From Burkholderiaceae bacterium 16 (GTDB lineage Bacteria > Pseudomonadota > Gammaproteobacteria > Burkholderiales > Burkholderiaceae): DNA of 64,000 nt. Each line of letters begins with the position of its first letter. Positions within the stretch are counted from its first letter, which is position 1. Positions 59,486-64,000 of this stretch are shown piece by piece. The notes under the pieces are model-generated. The model made no database searches. It had not been told where the DNA came from and saw nothing but the letters and a program-made list of their open reading frames with translations. The position numbers and the translations under genes are program-made. The DNA is taken from assembly GCA_000955785.1 (NCBI GenBank), contig JYOD01000061.1:43810-107809 (forward strand), in the 5' to 3' direction.

Positions 59486-60678
59486 GCGACCACTCCGCGC
59501 GCGCGCAGCTCGGCAATGGTGGCGGCGTCGAAACCGGCGGCCTCCAGCACGCTATCGGTGTGCTCCCCCAGCGTAGGAGCGCGATCGTGAATCGCGCCGG
59601 GGCTTGCCGAGAGCTTCGGCATGATGCCCGGCACCTCGACCGTCAGGCCGCTGGCCGCGGTCACGCTTTCGATCACACCGCGCGCGCGGTAGTGTGGATC
59701 TTCCGAGATGTCCTTGACGGTGTAAATGCGCCCCGATGGCACTTCGGCCTGCTTGAGCACCGCCAGCGCGTCTTCCACGCTTTGTGTACGTGTCCACGCC
59801 GTGATCGCCGCATCGATCTCGTCGACGCGCCTGACGCGGCCGTCGTTACGCGCGAGCGCCGGATCTTCAGCCAGGTCGGCGCGGCCGATGGCATGCATCA
59901 GCCGCTTGAAGATGGCGTCGCCGTTGGCCGCCACCAGCACGTATTCATCACTGGCGCAGGGATAGGCGTTGGACGGCGCGATGCCCGGCAACGCACCGCC
60001 GGCCGGCTGGCGCACCGCGCCGAAGGCCGAGTATTCCGGCAACAGGCTCTCGCTCAGGTTGAACAGCGACTCGTACAGCGCGACATCGATCACCTGCCCT
60101 TCGCCGCCGCGCGCATCGCGCTCGTACAGCGCCAGCAGCACGCCCAGCGCGCCATGCAGGCCGGCAATGGTGTCGCCCAGCGACAGGCCCGCGCGCACCG
60201 GGGCACGCCCCGGCTCGCCGGTGAGATAGCGCAGGCCGCCCATGGCCTCGGCTACCGCCGCAAAACCGGGCTCGTCCTTCTTCGGGCCGGTCTGGCCGTA
60301 GCCGGACACGCGCACCATGATCAGGCCGGGGTTCTCCGTGCGGAGTGCCTCGTAGCCCAGGCCCCATTTCTCCATGGTGCCCGGACGGAAATTCTCGATC
60401 AGCACGTCGGCCTCGGCCGCCAGCTTGCGCACCACCGCCTGGCCCTCGGGATTGCGCAAGTCAATGCAGATCGACTGCTTGTTGCGCGACTGCGCTTCCC
60501 ACCAGACCGAGGTGTCCTCGTAGAGCATGCGCCATTTGCGCAGGGGATCGCCCTGCCCCGGCGGCTCCACCTTGACCACGTGGGCGCCGAAATCGGCAAG
60601 GGTCTTGGCGGCGAAGGGGCCGGCAATCAGTTGCCCGAGTTCCAGGACCCGAATGCCTTCGAGGATCTGTCGCGCCAT
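59482..60678 (-). CDS. CaiB/BaiF family (class III) CoA-transferase
   Basis: A 398-residue family III CoA-transferase that moves CoA between an acyl-CoA and a free acid. The N-terminus ILEGIRVLELGQLIAGPFAAKTLADFGAHVVKVEPP is diagnostic across its two halves; ENFRPGTMEKWGLGYEAL and GYGQTGP follow, and the catalytic Asp is in the region around SLGDTIAGLHG (about residue 169). Its stop overlaps the start of the HMGL-like gene (ATGA). The LysR gene lies upstream by 162 bp in the same direction, a possible regulator. Confidence 0.94.
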   Translation of the reverse strand: MARQILEGIRVLELGQLIAGPFAAKTLADFGAHVVKVEPPGQGDPLRKWRMLYEDTSVWWEAQSRNKQSICIDLRNPEGQAVVRKLAAEADVLIENFRPGTMEKWGLGYEALRTENPGLIMVRVSGYGQTGPKKDEPGFAAVAEAMGGLRYLTGEPGRAPVRAGLSLGDTIAGLHGALGVLLALYERDARGGEGQVIDVALYESLFNLSESLLPEYSAFGAVRQPAGGALPGIAPSNAYPCASDEYVLVAANGDAIFKRLMHAIGRADLAEDPALARNDGRVRRVDEIDAAITAWTRTQSVEDALAVLKQAEVPSGRIYTVKDISEDPHYRARGVIESVTAASGLTVEVPGIMPKLSASPGAIHDRAPTLGEHTDSVLEAAGFDAATIAELRARGVVA

Positions 60679-60796
60679 GATGGGGGTGTCTCCGTGCGAT
60701 GTCGCAATGTCGATTGGGGCTGGCGTGTGGCCGTTGCCGGCACCACGCCTTGTTTCGACGCAGTGTGCCCCAGCCGCGCGGCTGGCGGAATCGGCA

Positions 60797-60821
60797 TTCG
60801 GAGAAGCGGGCCTTCTCGGAA
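60797..60821 (-). other. Near-perfect 10-bp inverted repeat between lysR and the CoA-transferase gene
   Basis: TTCGGAGAAG (60797-60806) and CTTCTCGGAA (60812-60821) match as an inverted repeat at 9 of 10 positions with a 5-nt spacer. It lies just past the LysR stop and ~119 bp before the CoA-transferase ATG. It can be read as a LysR-type binding site or as the LysR 3' hairpin; no T run follows. Confidence 0.45.
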
Positions 60822-60840
60822 CGCGAAAGCCCTCGGGGGT

Positions 60841-61746
60841 TCAGAACGGCGCGCGGTCGCCGCAGAGGTGGGTAATGAGCAGCCGCGCCGACACCGTCAG
60901 GCCGGCCGGGTCGCGCATGCCGATGAGCAGAGAACGGCGCGCCCAGGCGTCCTGCAGCCCCACCAGCGACAAGCCCATCGACTGCACATGCGGCTCGGCC
61001 GCGATGCGCGGCAGCACGCCCACGCCCAGCCCCGCCATCACCATGCGGCACATGGCGTCGAAGCTGCGTACCTGGATGCGCAGCCGGAACGGCCGGTCCA
61101 GCCGGCTGCTTTCCTCCAGCAAGCGGGCCGCCAGCGAAGTGACCTGCGGCAAGCTGACAAAATCGTATTCGAGGGTGTCCGCATAGCGCACCGGCCCGCG
61201 CTCGGAGAGCGGATGGCCCGGCGGTGTCACCAGCACCAGTTCGTCCTGCCGGTACTCCACCGTGACCAGGCCCGCGCTGGGCGTGCGGTCGGCAAAGATG
61301 CCCACATCCGCCCGGTTCTCCACCAGGGCGGCGACGATCTCGCTGCTGTTCTGCTCCTCGAGCTCGATGCGGATGGTGGGATGCAGCGCCATGAAGGTCG
61401 CCAGGTCGTCGGGCAGGAACTGCGTAATGGCCGAGGTATTGGCGCAGACGCGCACCTGGCCGCGCACGCCACTGGCATAGTCCGACATCACGCCAGCCAT
61501 GCGCTCCACATCCTGCAGGATGGTCAGCGCATGATGGAAGCATGCCTGACCGGCCTCGGTCAGCTGCACGCCGGCCGCGTGGCGGAAGAACAGCGGCGCC
61601 CCGACCGCGGTCTCCAGATCCGAGATGCGCTTGCTGGCCGCCGCCACTGCCAGGTGGGACTGGCGCGCACCGGCGGAGATACTGCCCTGGCGCGCCACGG
61701 CGACGAACAGGCCGAGCGTGACGAGGTCGAAGCGGGCGAGATTCAT
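60841..61746 (-). CDS. LysR-family transcriptional regulator
   Basis: A 301-residue LTTR. The N-terminal winged helix-turn-helix is FDLVTLGLFVAVARQGSISAGARQSHLAVAAASKRISDLETAVGAPLF split around the recognition helix (about residues 20-45). The rest is the substrate-binding effector domain (VRGQVRVCANTSAITQFLPDDLA onward). The order lysR then CoA-transferase, lyase and Bug receptor, all leftward, suggests control of that module, probably in response to the imported acid. Unlike most LysR genes it is not divergent from its presumed target. Confidence 0.93.
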   Translation of the reverse strand: MNLARFDLVTLGLFVAVARQGSISAGARQSHLAVAAASKRISDLETAVGAPLFFRHAAGVQLTEAGQACFHHALTILQDVERMAGVMSDYASGVRGQVRVCANTSAITQFLPDDLATFMALHPTIRIELEEQNSSEIVAALVENRADVGIFADRTPSAGLVTVEYRQDELVLVTPPGHPLSERGPVRYADTLEYDFVSLPQVTSLAARLLEESSRLDRPFRLRIQVRSFDAMCRMVMAGLGVGVLPRIAAEPHVQSMGLSLVGLQDAWARRSLLIGMRDPAGLTVSARLLITHLCGDRAPF

Positions 61747-61798
61747 GCGGTTGCGTTCAAGCGCACGGCGGGATACAGGGCGAGGCAGTCCGGCACGG

Positions 61799-62413
61799 CT
61801 AGACCGAGCGCCGGTCCATCACCGCGCGGGCGATGGTGCCGGCATCGACGTATTCGAGTTCGCCACCCACTGGCACGCCGCGCGCCAGGCGCGACACCTT
61901 GAGCCCGCGCGCCTTCAGCATCTCGCCGACATAGTGCGCGGTAGCCTCGCCTTCGCTGGTGAAATTGGTGGCGACGATCACCTCCGACACGGGTCCGCCC
62001 ATGGCGGGATCCGTGGCGCGCGCCAGCAGCCGGTCCAGGTGGATCTCGCGCGGGCCGATGCCGTCGAGCGGCGAGAGCCTGCCCATCAGCACGAAGTACT
62101 GGCCGCGATAGGTCAGCGTCTGCTCGATCATGATCTGGTCGGACGGGGTTTCCACCACGCACAGCAGCGAGGCATCGCGCCGTTCGTCCAGGCAGGTCGA
62201 GCAGATTTCCTGCTCGGTGAAAGTATTGCAGCGCGAGCAATGCTTGATGCCATCGGCAGCGCCGCGCAGCGCGTCACCCAGCTTGCGGGCGCCCTCGCGA
62301 TCGTGCTGCAGCAGGTGGTAAGCCATGCGCTGGGCCGATTTCGGGCCTACGCCGGGCAACACCCGCAACGCCTCGATCAGCGCCTGCAGCGAGGTCGGGG
62401 GGGCGCCTTTCAC
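61799..62413 (-). CDS. recR: Recombination protein RecR
   Basis: RecR works with RecO and RecF in RecA loading on gapped DNA. The 204-residue protein has a helix-hairpin-helix (IEALRVLPGVGPKSAQRMAYHLL), a four-Cys zinc motif (CSRCNTFTEQEICSTC) and a Toprim domain (LCVVETPSDQIMIEQT, then ATNFTSEGEATA). The start is GTG at 62413 with GGGAGG 6 nt upstream; ATG is not available near. It overlaps the upstream monooxygenase-fold gene by 4 nt. The order dnaX-ybaB-(ABM)-recR is the conserved dnaX-ybaB-recR cluster. Confidence 0.97.
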   Translation of the reverse strand: MKGAPPTSLQALIEALRVLPGVGPKSAQRMAYHLLQHDREGARKLGDALRGAADGIKHCSRCNTFTEQEICSTCLDERRDASLLCVVETPSDQIMIEQTLTYRGQYFVLMGRLSPLDGIGPREIHLDRLLARATDPAMGGPVSEVIVATNFTSEGEATAHYVGEMLKARGLKVSRLARGVPVGGELEYVDAGTIARAVMDRRSV

Positions 62414-62733
62414 GCTACGCCTCCCAGCGTCGGCGCCGTCATGCTCACCACCGGCGTGTGATGCAGCACGGTGGGGAACGGCTCGTAGAAATGATGCAGC
62501 AAGGCTTTCCACTGCTGGTATTGCGGCGAACCGCGAAATCCCACGGTGTGGTCTTCCAGCGTGCGCCAGCGGACCGTCAGCAGGTAATCGGACGGTTGTT
62601 CGATGCCGCGATGCAACTCAAGCCCGAGGAAGCCCGGCATGCCCGCGATGATATGGCGCGCCTGCCCGAAGGCCGCCTCGAAGGCGGCTTCCTGGCCCGG
62701 GCGCACCGGCAGCACTGCGGATTCGAGAATCAT
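62410..62733 (-). CDS. Antibiotic biosynthesis monooxygenase (ABM)-fold protein
   Basis: A 107-residue ferredoxin-like protein of the ABM family. The pattern MILESAVLPVRPGQEAAFEAAF, then GFLGLELHRGIEQPSDYLLTVRWRTLEDHTVGFRGSPQYQQWKALLHHFYE over two strands, with the late W-K-alignment, fits small cofactor-free monooxygenases and their inactive relatives. It is inserted between ybaB (20 bp upstream) and recR (overlap 4 nt). Any enzymatic role is unknown; the location in the dnaX-recR operon appears characteristic of this lineage. Confidence 0.88.
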   Translation of the reverse strand: MILESAVLPVRPGQEAAFEAAFGQARHIIAGMPGFLGLELHRGIEQPSDYLLTVRWRTLEDHTVGFRGSPQYQQWKALLHHFYEPFPTVLHHTPVVSMTAPTLGGVA

Positions 62734-62753
62734 GCGCGAGCTCCGTAACAGGC

Positions 62754-63086
62754 TCAGAACGGCAGCTTGAAGCCCGGCGGCAGCGGCAGGCCGGAAGTCA
62801 TCGAACCCATCTTTTCCTGCGAGGTGGCCTCGGCCTTGCGCACGGCGTCGTTGAAGGCAGCCGCGACCAGGTCTTCCAGCAGTTCCTTGTCCTCGCCCTC
62901 GGCGAGCAGGCTGGGGTCGATGGACACACGCTTGACGTCGTTCTTGCAGGTCATGGTCACCTTGACCAGGCCGGCGCCGGACTGGCCCTCGACCTCGATC
63001 AGCGCGAGCTGCTCCTGCATCTTCTTCATGTTTTCCTGCATCTGCTGGGCTTGCTTCATCAGCCCGGCCAGTTGACCCTTCATCAT
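62754..63086 (-). CDS. YbaB/EbfC nucleoid-associated protein
   Basis: A 110-residue DNA-binding protein of the YbaB/EbfC family, dimeric with tweezer-like shape. The N-terminal helix MMKGQLAGLMKQAQQMQENMKKMQ and the strand-forming VKVTMTCKNDVKRVSIDPSLL are typical, as is the Gly/Pro-rich C-terminus (GLPLPPGFKLPF). Two adjacent ATGs exist; the first has CAGGAG 6 nt upstream. It follows dnaX by 85 bp and precedes recR, as in most bacteria. Confidence 0.96.
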   Translation of the reverse strand: MMKGQLAGLMKQAQQMQENMKKMQEQLALIEVEGQSGAGLVKVTMTCKNDVKRVSIDPSLLAEGEDKELLEDLVAAAFNDAVRKAEATSQEKMGSMTSGLPLPPGFKLPF

Positions 63087-63171
63087 GGAATGCTCCTGAT
63101 TAGCGATTGGATAGAAGTTACGGGCCGCCGCGCGTCATGGGCGCCGGCGGCCTTGCAAAAATAAGCGGCGC

Positions 63172-63999
63172 TCAGGCGGCGCGCGGCTGGATCGATCCGT
63201 CCAGGATCGTGCCGCCGAAATCGCGCAGCAAACCCTGCACGAAAGGATCCCCTGCGATCGTGGCTTCGGCCTCGCGCTGGCGCTCGGCACGGGCCCGGGC
63301 ATCCGCGGCGGCGGCGGTATCGGCCACCGCGCCAATTTCGCACTGTACCCGCACCTCGACGCCGAGATGCTCGGCCAGCGTCTGTTGCAGGCGTTCGACG
63401 ACGCCAGCCTCGGTAATCGGTGCCACCGGCGCGCGCAAGTGGAAAGTACGGCCTACCACCTGTACCAGCTCGCTCTGGTAGGCAAGCTGCTGCGCCAGGC
63501 CCTTGAGGGGCAGGCTGGCAGCCAGCTCCGGCCAGGCGCCGGTAAAAGCCGGCGGCGAGCCATCCTCGCCTGCCGCCGGCGGTTTCGGCGGCGTGATCCG
63601 CACGGGCTCGGCGGGTTCGGCCGGCGCGGCCTGGACCGGTGCGCGGGCAACCGGCGCGGGCCGCGTGGCGGTTTCGCTGCGCGGCGCGGGCTGGCGCGCC
63701 GGCATCGGTTCGGGATCGCTGTCATACGGCCCGATCATGGGCAGGTCCGGCGGGAGGTCCTCCCACGGCGGTACGTCGCTGCTGCCCGCGTTTTCCCACG
63801 GCGGCACGTCATTGCCCGGGCCGGCGTCATTGGCTTCCATGGCGGCCTGCCGTGACGGCGACGCTTCCCGGCGCACGGGCGTTGTTGCAGCCGGAGCGGG
63901 TGCCGCTGGCCGCGACGCTGTCGCGGGCGGACCAGGCGGACGCAAAGGCTGGGCCGAGGGCTGGCGCGCAGCCGGCGGCGGCGCCGGCGCGGCGGCAGG
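63172..63999 (-). CDS. dnaX: DNA polymerase III tau/gamma subunit, C-terminal part (5' end outside window)
   Basis: The frame is open to the window edge and holds the last ~275 codons of DnaX. It consists of a Pro/Ala-rich linker (to about 63600) and the C-terminal tau domain (PALSLKGLAQQLAYQSELVQVVGRTFHLRAPVAPI, split by family positions) that binds the alpha subunit and DnaB. The AAA+ ATPase part is beyond the right edge. The neighbours ybaB and recR confirm the identity. No gamma-type frameshift signal (A-rich slippery run) is seen within the visible part. Confidence 0.9.
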   Translation of the reverse strand, partial: PAAAPAPPPAARQPSAQPLRPPGPPATASRPAAPAPAATTPVRREASPSRQAAMEANDAGPGNDVPPWENAGSSDVPPWEDLPPDLPMIGPYDSDPEPMPARQPAPRSETATRPAPVARAPVQAAPAEPAEPVRITPPKPPAAGEDGSPPAFTGAWPELAASLPLKGLAQQLAYQSELVQVVGRTFHLRAPVAPITEAGVVERLQQTLAEHLGVEVRVQCEIGAVADTAAAADARARAERQREAEATIAGDPFVQGLLRDFGGTILDGSIQPRAA

Positions 64000-64000
64000 C

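Overview
The window reads as ordinary chromosome of a GC-rich beta-proteobacterium of the family Burkholderiaceae, most likely Cupriavidus or a close relative such as Ralstonia. The reasons are gene order (ispG-rodZ-pilW-rlmN-ndk; der-bamB-yfgM-hisS; hfq-hflX-hflK-hflC-hisZ-purA; surE-pcm-nlpD-rpoS; dnaX-ybaB-recR), a Bug-family solute receptor and the porin type. This assignment is inference from gene content. Two genes run off the window: a HAD phosphatase at the left edge and dnaX at the right edge.

Layout. 1-5.8 kb holds the nitrogen-control block (ntrC, ntrB, a small exported DUF4124-type protein, glnA). A sigma-54 promoter and two NtrC-type sites lie upstream of glnA. 5.8-11.2 kb holds a rhodanese and a run of five same-strand, less characterised genes: a CinA/MoCF domain, an EI24 membrane protein, a sterol-desaturase-like hydroxylase, a NodB-like deacetylase with an altered metal motif, and an exported beta-propeller. 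11.3-23.8 kb holds hrpA and argA (divergent, 23 bp apart), yggX, rpiA, tal, a PIN-like remnant, a sirtuin, rlmB, rnr and a tRNA-Leu(CAG). 24.2-25.4 kb is an Rrf2 regulator and NAD(P)-binding protein pair that share a repeated operator-like sequence.

25.5-43.2 kb is almost wholly housekeeping, on the minus strand: purine salvage and synthesis, HisZ, HflC/K/X, Hfq, Der, BamB, YfgM, HisS, IspG, RodZ, PilW, RlmN and Ndk. 43.5-52.6 kb holds a Bax-inhibitor-like membrane protein, RlmD, two nuclease-family proteins, RpoS, NlpD, Pcm, SurE and a quinone oxidoreductase. 52.7-53.8 kb is a scar where the ends of a porin gene and a sensor kinase gene meet, followed by a Pro/Ala-rich protein of unknown function. 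54.0-57.0 kb is an NMT1/SsuA-type ABC importer. 57.4-61.7 kb is a catabolic module (Bug receptor, HMG-CoA-lyase-like enzyme, CoA-transferase, LysR regulator). 61.8 kb to the end is recR, a small monooxygenase-fold protein, ybaB and dnaX.

I found no CRISPR array, prophage, complete insertion sequence, rRNA operon or recognisable new defence or biosynthetic system. The observations most worth a second look are regulatory (glnA enhancer sites, the shared palindromic argA/hrpA promoter, the duplicated Rrf2 operator) and structural (the porin/kinase deletion scar, the altered NodB protein, the acyl-CoA lyase module).
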